This document shows, piece by piece, positions 17,501-23,700 of a DNA stretch of 36,387 bases. The notes beneath the pieces were generated by a model, which saw only the letters and a list, made by a program, of their open reading frames with translations, was not told the DNA's origin and searched no databases. Each line of letters starts with the position of its first letter. The stretch's first letter is position 1. This stretch comes from Erysipelotrichaceae bacterium. GTDB taxonomy: Bacteria > Bacillota_I > Bacilli_A > RFN20 > CAG-826. The stretch spans positions 1 through 36,387 of the forward strand of contig DURD01000026.1 of NCBI GenBank assembly GCA_012837435.1, read 5' to 3'. Position numbers and translations under genes: made by a program.

Positions 17501-17809
17501 AGTTTCCTTAACACTAGTCACAGGAATGTAATAGGTAAATGTTTCTCCTTCCACTACTCGAGAAACATAAAATTCTCCAGTGAGAAATTTTGAAAGGTCA
17601 AAGGAACTAATAAAATTCGTAAGAGGCCCTAAAGTTAACAAAGCGATAAAAACGAGAGAAAACATGAATAACATGCGATATGTTGATTTCCATATTCCTT
17701 TTTTAAAACCTATGAGGGCAGAAACTAATGTTGTAAGTAAAATCAACAGAAAGAGACCGAGTAATCCTCCCTCTACATACTGCATTATTTGTTCAGTGTT
17801 TATGTCCAT
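11507..17809 (-). CDS. Giant membrane-anchored protein (about 2,100 aa), CvpA-like N-terminus, unknown function
   Basis: Four hydrophobic segments occupy about residues 14-36, 46-66, 126-160 and 186-206. The loops after the first (GFKKGIWKSTYR) and third (FKRIVPKAARKIVKFR) are strongly basic, so by the positive-inside rule the N-terminus and the 1,890-residue remainder lie outside the membrane. The four-helix part resembles CvpA-type proteins in layout. The large region is acidic, rich in Asp, Asn, Leu, Tyr and Phe, contains few cysteines, and has a recurring helical motif (see findings). There is no LPXTG, no C-terminal anchor and no recognisable enzyme motif. A TTG at 17824 opens the frame, but the ATG at 17809 lies eight bases from GGAGG and is preferred. 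It leads the unit with yigZ, mrp and pepP. Function unknown. Confidence 0.9.
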   Translation of the reverse strand: MDINTEQIMQYVEGGLLGLFLLILLTTLVSALIGFKKGIWKSTYRMLFMFSLVFIALLTLGPLTNFISSFDLSKFLTGEFYVSRVVEGETFTYYIPVTSVKETIGEIIKGLYVLFNVSVTEASATNFALAVVDSVLKIVVFIVDMVLIVTLGNLFCFIMWHIAFKRIVPKAARKIVKFRWVAAIEHAVTYFALAVLFFIPFTSILNSVNQAYQRNRPDNDNEIILTVGNFIDAYNNSLFAQVFFNWTVDDSGMTLDTRLFDSFTTGVSGDVAIGLVSEIANLTDLAMVVINGLEIEGEEFNVEPTSFITKEVVNSVFDSLGKSQILGTVLPLAVEVALNSDILSELLENNVPKEMLNIGDFEWKSEVSNLKEMANCLFDSGVVDLLFVEGEDGRKTLRNVENEQEVFLLINDILYSENFDSLLEVFRLIDKSKIISRVLPVLINIGLESDETGEVRQFLPLSWEQLNEISWGYECYVLLDFLHQAVTLDDDFFKAILVQTEALTPSAGEEIPALSSLISEYAEDFRDLLVGKVADNQLINVDKYGRTIVFDNNGERIEGRKYCLFDMSLMNYILPNFMTNLFDYEFLGDLSAEFSEADINSYKAAVAILNTGEKLKNYKKEFHAILSIVTSIAENEELLNALMSENGLDGLMVEEGNPFSIEKRHIQSLQTAMSKIDDSILLYNILTPVIKTLITDGEFADTLSDIGLDVNVIASAIDHDMRRDRENRQFFTDLSSLFDKWDDLAALSTLFDGGDGSDALEKLNDRDMVDSLVSVLKVLYENPIINPVPEAGDTYVHNENLYGMLGSLFDNTADIGLVVPRATLEEVADWSAEFEAFGDIIYYIASHDILNAADVFEGGMTREALESLKDPGEGHIDLPGFLTIIGGSYIFSQRLGPFLDEMLGDALSGFLIDTDNGVCFSNIKDWEAEAINIRNLLNSLCDLFPEDDDGDLLSNFDIANVTNVIELNKMLHELANSGVFTYIDSENVTHYQFGKWLYSKMNDLLSEFEAGDDSFDLLADPVPKAGENWSWNPEWGIRPGDAGTTDPYFAEWHDRYYDPAKKTHYIAYRDFVSPEGIDDDDYTNISKFWCDYDSFIAKHNNFKADKGSNITNTESLYYDNPWGSYFADPDFISDYDDYELFDVDEISRFVKFMSYVMRLVVKDSEGNLVAFDNMDTELIGGLLTSINDTTCLRMSIYNFYLIASDAMLSGYSAFNLSTARNVYMVDCNKDIQNFDLGRPARQDELNVLINFYDIINSAKDDGGIIGGDFDFSKMNEEGFVSDIKEALSSLNNSFVFHRAGPSIDNQPTTFQRLFHSMLDMSEMKNIVYLGDDSPKDKAATQYANAEDKVKYLVLRTFLTDDDAAALGIDIDTSLTQQSNEIDLLMEAIEQIYSLVDTAGQTVADFASADMSKSDNLETIENLFNILNSSGLLYDCVPNTLYNMLVKNNQLSISSGALSVEFNRVDPFYHYYYNDNVLRPSVNFEARYLVKDISNIMTILEDYQDFNELLAGGSVSAPQILADLIGVDETEAVNGPLPNLLKHMHDSNLFHTPARNYPNVYYTNKFDGDSYTLFEELMAKVCSFVGLDTFAYDAAHDIGYATAEAKLRAKVKLLTRADDDNLLLGDTPPYYHNEEGKAWTGANQEIDSIMLLANEAITLDEGSASLDLSSFSFNEIAPNKVEALLHRINNSDLISDAVPSFIKGGFAALNIDNLLTYNEQNYAYYYLGQGIYGGDAVGGTDKGEISTICNAMSDLYDETGSQYIANFTNFTTLAGGAEADKHLGAILRLIYNSRILNTSLAGNYNEYNVVESQKISAQGILLYNAMGDTVCSYVARDADESTPARTKIQKIAVLSKIAHMIEYIDETHAHDTPAVEAQGIRKLITSIQGNLDATTFGGGDTETIQAKKALILGIVESAYNAESAVEEADYRRSAIVSEFVAGLFNTILENQYHKLETDAAYASYVYELFSFGEDDAELLTFASYDKINVIERDGLEGLLDSLADIKDFASLLVNPEKIAHLKECFTKMGRENNKNSEIARALYLTEAHSYFKVLGLSPAKHPIYFIPVDETKKDPLLDNNIYSNTFSFKEYGDRVETYANA

Positions 17810-17820
17810 CGGCATTCCCT

Positions 17821-17840
17821 CCAATAACTAAAAGTTATGG
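17821..17840. promoter_or_regulatory. Inverted repeat between divergent operons
   Basis: CCAATAACTAAAAGTTATGG forms two arms (ATAACT and AGTTAT, extended by CCA and TGG with one bulged base) around AAA. It lies just upstream of the ribosome site of the giant gene and 53 bases before the CPBP gene. It could be an operator or an mRNA hairpin masking the ribosome site; the sequence does not decide. Confidence 0.35.
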
Positions 17841-17892
17841 TATATTTGTTCTTTACTTTAGTGTATAGTTTTTTTAATAGGATTAAAAGAAA

Positions 17893-18705
17893 ATGTTGTT
17901 TAAGGAAAAAAAATGCTCAAATTGTCAAAATAACTTTGATCCGACACTTGAGAAGTGTCCGTTTTGCGAAAATACCAATGAATCTTATAGATCTAACTCC
18001 GTTCCAAAGCGCGTTTTATTTTTACACCCTCTCGCGCAGGCTGGCTTATTCCTAGGTGGTTTCGCATACGTAGGGATGTTACTGACGCAGCTGGTTGTCG
18101 CTCTTTGCATCAGAAATTTTTTCTCTTCAACAGATATTACCTTAAAGCAAACTCTCTTGTTGACTTTCACTTACTTACTTATGCTAGTAGGTTTATTTGC
18201 TATTCCCTTTTTTACGAGGAGACAGTTGTTTTTAAGCAAATACAAAAAAGTTCTCGATTATATTTACGGAATTGGTTACGCTGTCACTCTGGTTTGTGTT
18301 GGTTCTATTGTTAATGGTTTAATCTCTTTGTTTTATCAAGTTCCGAGTGATAACGCCAATCAAGAAGCGGCGATAACTATCGCTAAAAATTATCCTATTA
18401 TTGCTTTTTTAATTTTAGGTGTTATCGGTCCGATATGCGAAGAATTTACTTATCGAATAGGCCTATATTCTTTGCTGAGAAGGATTAGCAAATATTTGGC
18501 CATCATCTTAACTTCTGTTATTTTTGCTCTCATTCATTTTGATTTTGCATCCGAAAATATGATAGTTGAGTTAGTTGCTCTACCCTCGTATGTTATTTCT
18601 GGTCTCATTTTAAATATTGCCTACGAGCACCGCGGACCCGCTTGTTCTATGACCGCTCATGTCCTTTATAATATCTTTGCTTTTGTGCTTATTTTATTGA
18701 AATAA
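17893..18705 (+). CDS. CPBP-family intramembrane metalloprotease with N-terminal zinc ribbon
   Basis: The 270-residue protein begins with a cytoplasmic zinc ribbon (C8, C11, C22, C25) and continues with about six to seven membrane helices. The CPBP (Abi/Rce1) motifs are complete: EEFTYR (183-188) with the paired glutamates, His215 in FALIHFDF, and HVLYN (256-260). Such proteins are membrane endopeptidases; bacterial members act in bacteriocin self-immunity, signalling or protein processing, and the substrate here is unknown. The start has only a weak AGGA about ten bases upstream. Two bases separate it from the TraX-like gene, so the three plus-strand genes form an operon divergent from the giant protein. 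Confidence 0.9.
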   Translation: MLFKEKKCSNCQNNFDPTLEKCPFCENTNESYRSNSVPKRVLFLHPLAQAGLFLGGFAYVGMLLTQLVVALCIRNFFSSTDITLKQTLLLTFTYLLMLVGLFAIPFFTRRQLFLSKYKKVLDYIYGIGYAVTLVCVGSIVNGLISLFYQVPSDNANQEAAITIAKNYPIIAFLILGVIGPICEEFTYRIGLYSLLRRISKYLAIILTSVIFALIHFDFASENMIVELVALPSYVISGLILNIAYEHRGPACSMTAHVLYNIFAFVLILLK

Positions 18706-18707
18706 AT

Positions 18708-19598
18708 ATGGATAATAAATTGCGTTTTCCTTTAATTTTAGATGGTTTTTGGCTCAAAATATTAGCTCTTTTAACCATGACTATCGATCACATAGGTTAT
18801 TTGTTACCTCCTTCCATGGTCAGTGTAGTTTTTCGTTATATCGGTCGCCTAGCCCTACCTTTGTTTTGTTTAATGATCGCGGAAGGGGCTGTTCACACTA
18901 AAAGTATGGGAAAATACCTCTTTAGATTAGGTTTAATGGCTAGCTTTATTTCAATCGTAATAATTTGCTCTGAATACATTCCCTTTTTCAAAAATCAAGG
19001 TTTTAGCATGAGAGATGAAGGCATAATATTTCTTGACCTACTTTTAGGAGCGCTAGCGATATATCTTTTAAGACAAAAAAATTGGTATATAAAATTATTA
19101 GCAACTCTTCCGATTCTTTATGGTATCGCTTCATTTACGGCTGATTGTTTAGAAAGTTGTGGTTGTTACGGAAAAATATTGTGGTTACCATTTTTTATGA
19201 GAACGCAGTATGGCTTTTTTGCAATTCTACTAAGTGTAGGTTTTTATCTAGCACGGGTTTTGACTGATTTTTTTATTCGTTATCAAAGCAACCTTTCAGG
19301 AATCGATTTAAGTCTGTATGACAATTCATATTTTAAAAGAAATGTTTTAAACGCTTTTTCACTAATGATTTTATTTATGGTATCCACTATTCTTTATTTC
19401 GTGGGTTACTTATTACCAGATGAATTTGTATCTTGGGATTTAAGCATGCAATTTTGTGCGGTTTTTTCTGGTGCGTTTATTTTGCTTTACAATGGAAGAC
19501 GTGGATATAATAAAGCATGGTTTCAGTATGGATCGTACTTATACTATCCCTTGCACCTGGCCATACTCTACATCATATTTTCGATTATAGGAGGATAA
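18708..19598 (+). CDS. TraX-like multi-pass membrane protein
   Basis: The 296-residue protein has eight or so hydrophobic segments. The N-terminal LKILALLTMTIDHIGYLL (Asp27-His28) and the following RYIGRLALPLFCLMIAEG are the signature of the TraX family, named after the F-plasmid protein that acetylates pilin. Chromosomal homologues are common in Firmicutes without any conjugation genes and are thought to be acyltransferases of the envelope; no tra genes occur here, so the conjugation role should not be transferred. It sits two bases after the CPBP gene and three bases before thioredoxin. Confidence 0.87.
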   Translation: MDNKLRFPLILDGFWLKILALLTMTIDHIGYLLPPSMVSVVFRYIGRLALPLFCLMIAEGAVHTKSMGKYLFRLGLMASFISIVIICSEYIPFFKNQGFSMRDEGIIFLDLLLGALAIYLLRQKNWYIKLLATLPILYGIASFTADCLESCGCYGKILWLPFFMRTQYGFFAILLSVGFYLARVLTDFFIRYQSNLSGIDLSLYDNSYFKRNVLNAFSLMILFMVSTILYFVGYLLPDEFVSWDLSMQFCAVFSGAFILLYNGRRGYNKAWFQYGSYLYYPLHLAILYIIFSIIGG

Positions 19599-19601
19599 AA
19601 A

Positions 19602-19907
19602 ATGTTAAAACATATTGACAACAAAGATGAATTTGCAAATGCCATTAAAGAAGGAACTGTCTTAGTAGACTTCTTCGCCTCGTGGTGCGGACCATGTAGA
19701 ATGATTGCCCCTGTTTTAGAACAACTAGCGGAAGAGAACAAAGATTTACTAATTATCAAAGTCGATGTTGATAAAGCAACGGCTTTGGCTTCTCAATATC
19801 AAATTCAAGCCATTCCCACTTTAATGCTCTTTAAAGATGGTAAGCATATGGGCACAAAAATGGGCTATCTCAATAAAAATCAGCTGGTAAAGTTTGTTAA
19901 TCAATAA
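19602..19907 (+). CDS. trxA: Thioredoxin
   Basis: The 101-residue protein is a complete thioredoxin fold with the active site WCGPC at 28-32 and the cis-proline in QAIPTLMLF. It has no signal peptide or lipobox, so it acts in the cytoplasm as a general disulfide reductant. GGAGG (AGGAGGATAAAAAATG) precedes the ATG and overlaps the end of the TraX-like gene. It is the last gene of the operon; a tRNA gene with its own promoter follows. No thioredoxin reductase is in the window. Confidence 0.95.
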   Translation: MLKHIDNKDEFANAIKEGTVLVDFFASWCGPCRMIAPVLEQLAEENKDLLIIKVDVDKATALASQYQIQAIPTLMLFKDGKHMGTKMGYLNKNQLVKFVNQ

Positions 19908-19910
19908 TTA

Positions 19911-19940
19911 TTGGATTTATGCGAAGTAGTAAGTTATAAT
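19911..19940 (+). promoter_or_regulatory. Promoter of the tRNA-Gly gene
   Basis: TTGGAT at 19911-19916 and a perfect TATAAT at 19935-19940 are separated by 18 bases and lie 12 bases before the mature tRNA start. Confidence 0.6.
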
Positions 19941-19952
19941 CTATTTCGCGAC

Positions 19953-20026
19953 GCAAGTGTAGTTCAATGGTAGAACATCAGCCTTCCAAGCTGATTACGC
20001 GGGTTCGATTCCCGTCACTTGCTCCA
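19953..20026 (+). tRNA. tRNA-Gly (anticodon UCC)
   Basis: The 74 bases fold as a full cloverleaf. The acceptor stem is GCAAGTG (19953-19959) with CACTTGC (20016-20022), and the CCA end is encoded (20024-20026). The D stem is GTTC with GAAC, the anticodon stem TCAGC with GCTGA around the loop CTTCCAA, which presents TCC at 19985-19987, and the T loop is GGTTCGATTC. UCC reads GGA and GGG glycine codons. Confidence 0.97.
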
Positions 20027-20041
20027 TTAAATATGAAATTG

Positions 20042-20090
20042 CTCCCTAAATTTGAGCCAAAAAATTGGTATGAAGGAAGGGAGTTTTATT
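20042..20090 (+). terminator. Possible terminator after tRNA-Gly
   Basis: CTCCCT (20042-20047) pairs with AGGGAG (20078-20083), followed by TTTTATT. The loop of about 30 bases can itself fold through CCAA/TTGG. The rest of the 20027-20275 gap shows no gene: an ATG at 20091 opens only 18 codons before a stop, and nothing recognisable follows. Confidence 0.4.
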
Positions 20091-20275
20091 ATGAAAACAA
20101 CGCTGAAAGAAAAACTTAAGTATGTTCGTCTTCACCTCTGTTTTTGAAATCGAAGGGCTCTAATGCCGTTTTTTAGCTTCTGCTACTGACATCATCAAAA
20201 GTTACCGATGGCAAAACAAATACCTAAATAACATTTTTGGTATTAAAATAATTGTTGGGATAGAAGTTTATCTAA

Positions 20276-20947
20276 ATGAAAATTGTAGTTAAAGCGCTGG
20301 TGAAATTCCTAATGGGCCTCGTAATTGTTGGAGCCCTACTCTTTCTTTCCGCGGGCACTTTTAACTATATGAATGGATGGTTATTCATCGGGCTTTTGTT
20401 TATTCCGATGTTTATTCTAGGAATTTTTCTCCTTATCAAAAATCCCGCTCTTCTTGAAAAAAGACTAAACGCCAAAGAAGAACAAAAAACTCAAAAAGTT
20501 GTAGTGGCTATTTCGGGACTTTTGTTCATTATAGAATTCATCATCGCTGGCCTCGATTTTAGATTTAAATGGTCGTACTCGTATGTACCATTATGGGTAG
20601 TAATTATCGCCTCCGTCGTATTTTTAATTACCTATGCCCTCTATGTTGAAGTTATGCGAGAAAACGTTTATCTATCAAGAAAAGTAGAAGTTCAAGAAAA
20701 TCAAAAAGTAATTGACACTGGACTTTATGGTATCGTTCGTCATCCTATGTATGCAGTCACTCTCTGGATGTTTTTTATGATTCCTATAATTCTTGGTTCC
20801 TGGTGGGCACTCATTAGCTTTTCACCCTATATTGTCTTATTAATAATTAGGATAATAAACGAAGAAAAAATTCTTGAAAAAGATCTGGATGGATATATTG
20901 AATATAAAAAACGAGTGAAATATAAAATAATTCCCTTTATTTGGTAA
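20276..20947 (+). CDS. Isoprenylcysteine carboxyl methyltransferase-like membrane protein
   Basis: The 223-residue protein has about five hydrophobic segments and the C-terminal SAM-binding signature of the ICMT/PEMT group: TGLYGIVRHPMYA with RHPMY at 155-159, and the paired glutamates EE (196-197) followed by LDGYIEYKKRVKYKIIPFIW. Bacterial members methylate small molecules or lipids; they do not act on prenylated proteins, which bacteria lack, and the substrate here is unknown. The start has no strong Shine-Dalgarno site. The gene stands alone between a tRNA and a strong hairpin terminator. Confidence 0.88.
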   Translation: MKIVVKALVKFLMGLVIVGALLFLSAGTFNYMNGWLFIGLLFIPMFILGIFLLIKNPALLEKRLNAKEEQKTQKVVVAISGLLFIIEFIIAGLDFRFKWSYSYVPLWVVIIASVVFLITYALYVEVMRENVYLSRKVEVQENQKVIDTGLYGIVRHPMYAVTLWMFFMIPIILGSWWALISFSPYIVLLIIRIINEEKILEKDLDGYIEYKKRVKYKIIPFIW

Positions 20948-20995
20948 TAGCAAAACACAAATTAAAAAAATACTTTTAGTTTCACTAGAAGAATT

Positions 20996-21026
20996 AAAGC
21001 GTTTTCGGTTAAATAAAACGCTTTTT
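20996..21026 (+). terminator. Intrinsic terminator after the ICMT-like gene
   Basis: AAAGCGTTTT (20996-21005) pairs perfectly with AAAACGCTTT (21015-21024) around a nine-base loop and runs into a T stretch. It closes the methyltransferase transcript about 50 bases after its stop. Confidence 0.85.
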
Positions 21027-21095
21027 AAAAATTTAAAAAGAAATAATTTAGCAATAGTTTAATTTATTAAAACATTAAAAATATGAATTGTTATT

Positions 21096-21105
21096 GACAT
21101 ATGTC
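21096..21105. promoter_or_regulatory. Palindrome copy 1 upstream of the ORP-like operon (candidate operator)
   Basis: GACATATGTC is a perfect 10-base palindrome and is followed by AGAAA. It overlaps a TTGACA at 21094-21099 that could be a -35 box, although no good -10 follows at the right distance. An identical copy lies 37 bases downstream. Confidence 0.6.
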
Positions 21106-21132
21106 AGAAAATAAGCGAACATTAAGTGAACG

Positions 21133-21142
21133 GACATATGTC
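21133..21142. promoter_or_regulatory. Palindrome copy 2 upstream of the ORP-like operon (candidate operator)
   Basis: This is an exact second copy of GACATATGTC, again followed by AGAAA, so the shared unit is 15 bases. It ends 25 bases before the ATG of the DUF134 gene, next to the ribosome site. The paired perfect palindromes in front of an HTH regulator suggest autoregulation. Confidence 0.6.
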
Positions 21143-21167
21143 AGAAACTATTAAGGAGGTGAACAAT

Positions 21168-21605
21168 ATGCCAAGACCAAGAAAATGGAGAAATATTTGT
21201 CGTCTTCCTCGTTGCGATCGCTTTGGTCCTCATGGTTTTCCAGTGGATGATAACAACGCGGTTATCATGACTGTTGATGAATATGAAGCCATTAGATTAA
21301 TCGATCTAGAACGATTAACTCAAGAAGAATGCGCTAAGCAAATGAATGTCTCTCGCACGACAGTTCAAGGAATTTACGACGATGCTAGAAAAAAACTCGC
21401 CGATTCTCTAGTCAATGGAAAAATGCTTTTAATAAGAGGAGGCAAATATAGGCTTCGGGGCGATGATAGCAACCTTAATTGTGGAAGAGGATTCCGCAAG
21501 CACAAAAGATGTGTCGGAGGTTTTTCTTCAAAATTTAATGAGAAAAATTATTTGAATGATGATAGAAAGGAGATTTCAGATGATAATAGCCATACCGATA
21601 AATGA
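21168..21605 (+). CDS. DUF134-family HTH protein, probable regulator of the ORP-like operon
   Basis: The 145-residue protein starts MPRPRKWRNIC, the hallmark of the DUF134 family, and continues with LPRCDRFGP and a sigma-70-region-4-like HTH (about 45-85: EYEAIRLIDLERLTQEECA then MNVSRTTVQGIYDDARKKL). A basic, Cys-poor tail follows. The ATG at 21168 is chosen because AAGGAGGTG sits seven bases upstream; a longer frame from 21126 crosses the palindrome and lacks a ribosome site. Family members accompany NifX/MinD genes in anaerobes and are taken as DNA-binding regulators, though this is little tested. The end overlaps the next gene by 26 bases. Confidence 0.9.
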   Translation: MPRPRKWRNICRLPRCDRFGPHGFPVDDNNAVIMTVDEYEAIRLIDLERLTQEECAKQMNVSRTTVQGIYDDARKKLADSLVNGKMLLIRGGKYRLRGDDSNLNCGRGFRKHKRCVGGFSSKFNEKNYLNDDRKEISDDNSHTDK

Positions 21606-21945
21606 GAAAAATTTAGAAGCGACTGTGTGTCAGTCCTTTGGTAGAGCTCCGTATTTTCTTTTTTACAACACTGAAACAAAAGAGTGTCGCTACCTAAATA
21701 ATAGCGCCGCTACTTCTCAAGGCGGAGCGGGGATTAAAGCTGCCCAAATGATTGCCGATAATGGCGCCACTGTACTATTAACACCGCGCTGTGGTGAAAA
21801 TGCTGGGGAAGTATTAAGTAGGTCAAAAATAACAATCTATAAATCTATACCTGGTACCGTGCAACAAAATATCGATGCATTTTCAACTAATGAGCTTATT
21901 ACACTCGATGATTTTCACCCAGGGTTTCATCGTCGTGGAAGATAA
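21580..21945 (+). CDS. NifX/NafY-like (dinitrogenase FeMo-cofactor biosynthesis fold) protein, first copy
   Basis: The 121-residue protein has the RNase-H-like fold of the NifX/NifB-C family: MIIAIPINEKN, SFGRAPYFLFYN, GGAGIKAAQMIADNGATVLLTPRCGENAG. In the orange protein (ORP) of Desulfovibrio this fold binds a Mo-Cu sulfide cluster. The ATG at 21580 has AAAGGAG seven bases upstream; the frame opens at 21556 but without that site. A nitrogenase role is not implied since no nif genes are present. It overlaps both the DUF134 gene and the following ATPase. Compared with the second copy it keeps Cys80 (PRCGE) and ends in a basic HRRGR tail. Confidence 0.88.
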   Translation: MIIAIPINEKNLEATVCQSFGRAPYFLFYNTETKECRYLNNSAATSQGGAGIKAAQMIADNGATVLLTPRCGENAGEVLSRSKITIYKSIPGTVQQNIDAFSTNELITLDDFHPGFHRRGR

Positions 21946-22792
21946 AAATCTAAAGATTGCTATCCTAAGTGGAAAAGGCGGTACCGGAAAAACCTTGGTC
22001 GCCGTTAATTTAGCTTCCGTTAGTGATAGATCAATGTATGTCGACTGCGATGTTGAAGAGCCGAATGGGCATTTGTTTTTTAAGCCACAAAATATCGAAA
22101 AAGAACTGGTCCATGTAAAAATACCAGTCATTGATAAAGACTTATGCAGTGGCTGTAGAAAATGCGTTGATTTTTGTAAATTTAACGCTCTTGCCTTTAT
22201 AGAAGACAAACCATACATTTTTGAAAATATCTGTCATTCGTGTGGTGGCTGTACTTTGGTTTGTCCAGAGAAAGCCATTAAAGAAAAAGATGTAAGTATT
22301 GGAGAAGTTCGAAGAGGTATTTCTGAAAATGTCAGTGTTCATTCGGGAATTATGAACACTGGAATTGCTTCTGGAGTTCCAATAATTAAAAGATTGCTCG
22401 AGAAGAAGAATGTCGATAAAGGAATTCCAGTCTTTATAGACTGTCCTCCTGGAAATTCTTGCATTGTCATGGAAAGCATACAAGATGCAGATTATTGCAT
22501 ACTCGTTGCGGAACCAACAATTTTTGGTGCTCATAATCTGGCATTAGTTTACGACTTAGTAAAACTTTTTAAAAAACCCCATGGTGTTGTTTTAAACAAG
22601 AATCTAAAAGGAGATAATCCGATAGAAAAGTTTTGTTTAGAAAAAAATATTCCTATCTTGATTGATATACCTTTTGACCAAGAACTTGGTGAACTTAATT
22701 CGAACGCTAAAATCGCCGTTAGAGAAAATAGTAAGTATAAAAAAATGTTTGCGGCATTGCTTGAACGTTTAATGAAGGAGGTGCAAACATGA
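21935..22792 (+). CDS. MinD-like P-loop ATPase with inserted 2[4Fe-4S] ferredoxin domain, first copy
   Basis: Numbered from a GTG at 21935, the 285-residue ATPase has the deviant Walker A KGGTGKT (14-20), DCDVEEPNGHLF, then two ferredoxin motifs CxxCxxCxxxC (C71, C74, C77, C81 and C100, C103, C106, C110), and after the insert FIDCPPGNSC. This is the architecture of the ORP-operon ATPases, predicted to load or handle a metal cluster by ATP hydrolysis. The start is uncertain: the frame is open from 21875 and an ATG exists at 21908; the GTG has AGGG about ten bases upstream and gives the usual N-terminus. It overlaps the next gene by four bases. Confidence 0.88.
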   Translation: MEDKNLKIAILSGKGGTGKTLVAVNLASVSDRSMYVDCDVEEPNGHLFFKPQNIEKELVHVKIPVIDKDLCSGCRKCVDFCKFNALAFIEDKPYIFENICHSCGGCTLVCPEKAIKEKDVSIGEVRRGISENVSVHSGIMNTGIASGVPIIKRLLEKKNVDKGIPVFIDCPPGNSCIVMESIQDADYCILVAEPTIFGAHNLALVYDLVKLFKKPHGVVLNKNLKGDNPIEKFCLEKNIPILIDIPFDQELGELNSNAKIAVRENSKYKKMFAALLERLMKEVQT

Positions 22793-23700
22793 AACAGCTA
22801 TTAATCCTAAGCGGTAAAGGCGGTACCGGAAAAACCACTGTCGCTAGTGCTTTTATAAAATTATTAAAGGCGAAGACTTACGCTGATTGCGATGTTGATG
22901 CCCCTAATCTCCATTTAGTTATGGCTCAAAAAAGCGAACCTAAAAAAACAGATTATTATGGAATGCCAGTCGCTGTAATTAACAAAGACAAATGCATTAG
23001 ATGTGGGTTATGTAAAGAAAGTTGTCGATTCGAGGCCATCAGTCTAGAAGACGATTTCAAAATTAATCCTTTTGCTTGTGAAGGATGTGGAGTTTGTGAA
23101 TTGGTTTGTCCCGTAAATGCTGTAAACTTAAAACCTGCTATTTCAGGACAGTTAACTCTTTACGCTGATGACGAAAATACTTTTTCAACGGCCCAGTTAA
23201 AAATGGGAGTGGGTGCTTCTGGTTTGCTCGTAACTGAAGTAAAAAAACAGATGAAAACGGCAGCGAACCCAAGAACTAAGATTGCTATCATCGATGGATC
23301 TCCAGGAATAGGTTGTCCTGTCATCGCGTCTTTAAGTGGCGTTGATATGGTTCTGATTGTTGCCGAACCTTCTGTTTCGGGAATTAGCGATATGGAACGA
23401 ATTATAAAAACCGCCAGAACCTTTGAAACGCAAATTGCTGTTTGTGTAAATAAATACGATAGCAATATTTTACACACTCAAAAAATAGAAAACTTTTGTA
23501 AGGAAGAAGGAATAGTTTTTACAGGAAAAATACCTTTCGATGAAAACGCTGTTAAAGCAATTAACAATGGGCAAACTGTAGTTGATATCGATTGTCCCTC
23601 GGGATTAGCTATAAGAAAAGTATTCAAAGAAACAATGTTGCTTCTTCAAGAAAATAATCAAAAATCATTTAAAAATGTAAATATGGAGGAAAAAATATGA
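22789..23700 (+). CDS. MinD-like P-loop ATPase with inserted 2[4Fe-4S] ferredoxin domain, second copy
   Basis: The 303-residue paralogue has KGGTGKTT at 10-17, DCDVDAPNLHL, and two ferredoxin motifs (C69, C72, C75, C79 and C97, C100, C103, C107), followed by IIDGSPGIGCPV and AEPSVSGISDMER. The two ATPases share the same domain order and are likely to act as a heterodimer, as paired copies are usual in ORP loci. GGAGG (AAGGAGGTGCAAAC) precedes the ATG, and the ATG overlaps the previous stop by four bases. The end overlaps the second NifX-like gene by four bases. This tight packing implies a fixed stoichiometry. Confidence 0.92.
   Translation: MKQLLILSGKGGTGKTTVASAFIKLLKAKTYADCDVDAPNLHLVMAQKSEPKKTDYYGMPVAVINKDKCIRCGLCKESCRFEAISLEDDFKINPFACEGCGVCELVCPVNAVNLKPAISGQLTLYADDENTFSTAQLKMGVGASGLLVTEVKKQMKTAANPRTKIAIIDGSPGIGCPVIASLSGVDMVLIVAEPSVSGISDMERIIKTARTFETQIAVCVNKYDSNILHTQKIENFCKEEGIVFTGKIPFDENAVKAINNGQTVVDIDCPSGLAIRKVFKETMLLLQENNQKSFKNVNMEEKI

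Noticed and set aside
17810-17824. TTG start of the giant gene at 17824
   Set aside because: The TTG would overlap the GGAGG site; the ATG at 17809 is at the proper eight-base distance. The same reasoning moved atpB to the ATG at 2230 and glpK to 9024.
18708-19598. Conjugative element because of the TraX-like protein
   Set aside because: No relaxase, coupling protein, type IV secretion or integrase genes are in the window, and chromosomal TraX-like genes are common.
20027-20275. Integration scar or broken gene next to tRNA-Gly
   Set aside because: No integrase, no repeat of the tRNA 3' end, and no recognisable protein remnant in any frame; only an 18-codon frame from 20091.
21094-21122. TTGACA of palindrome 1 as a complete promoter
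   Set aside because: At 17 bases the -10 position reads GAACAT and no better hexamer lies at 16-18; the promoter of the ORP-like operon is left unassigned.
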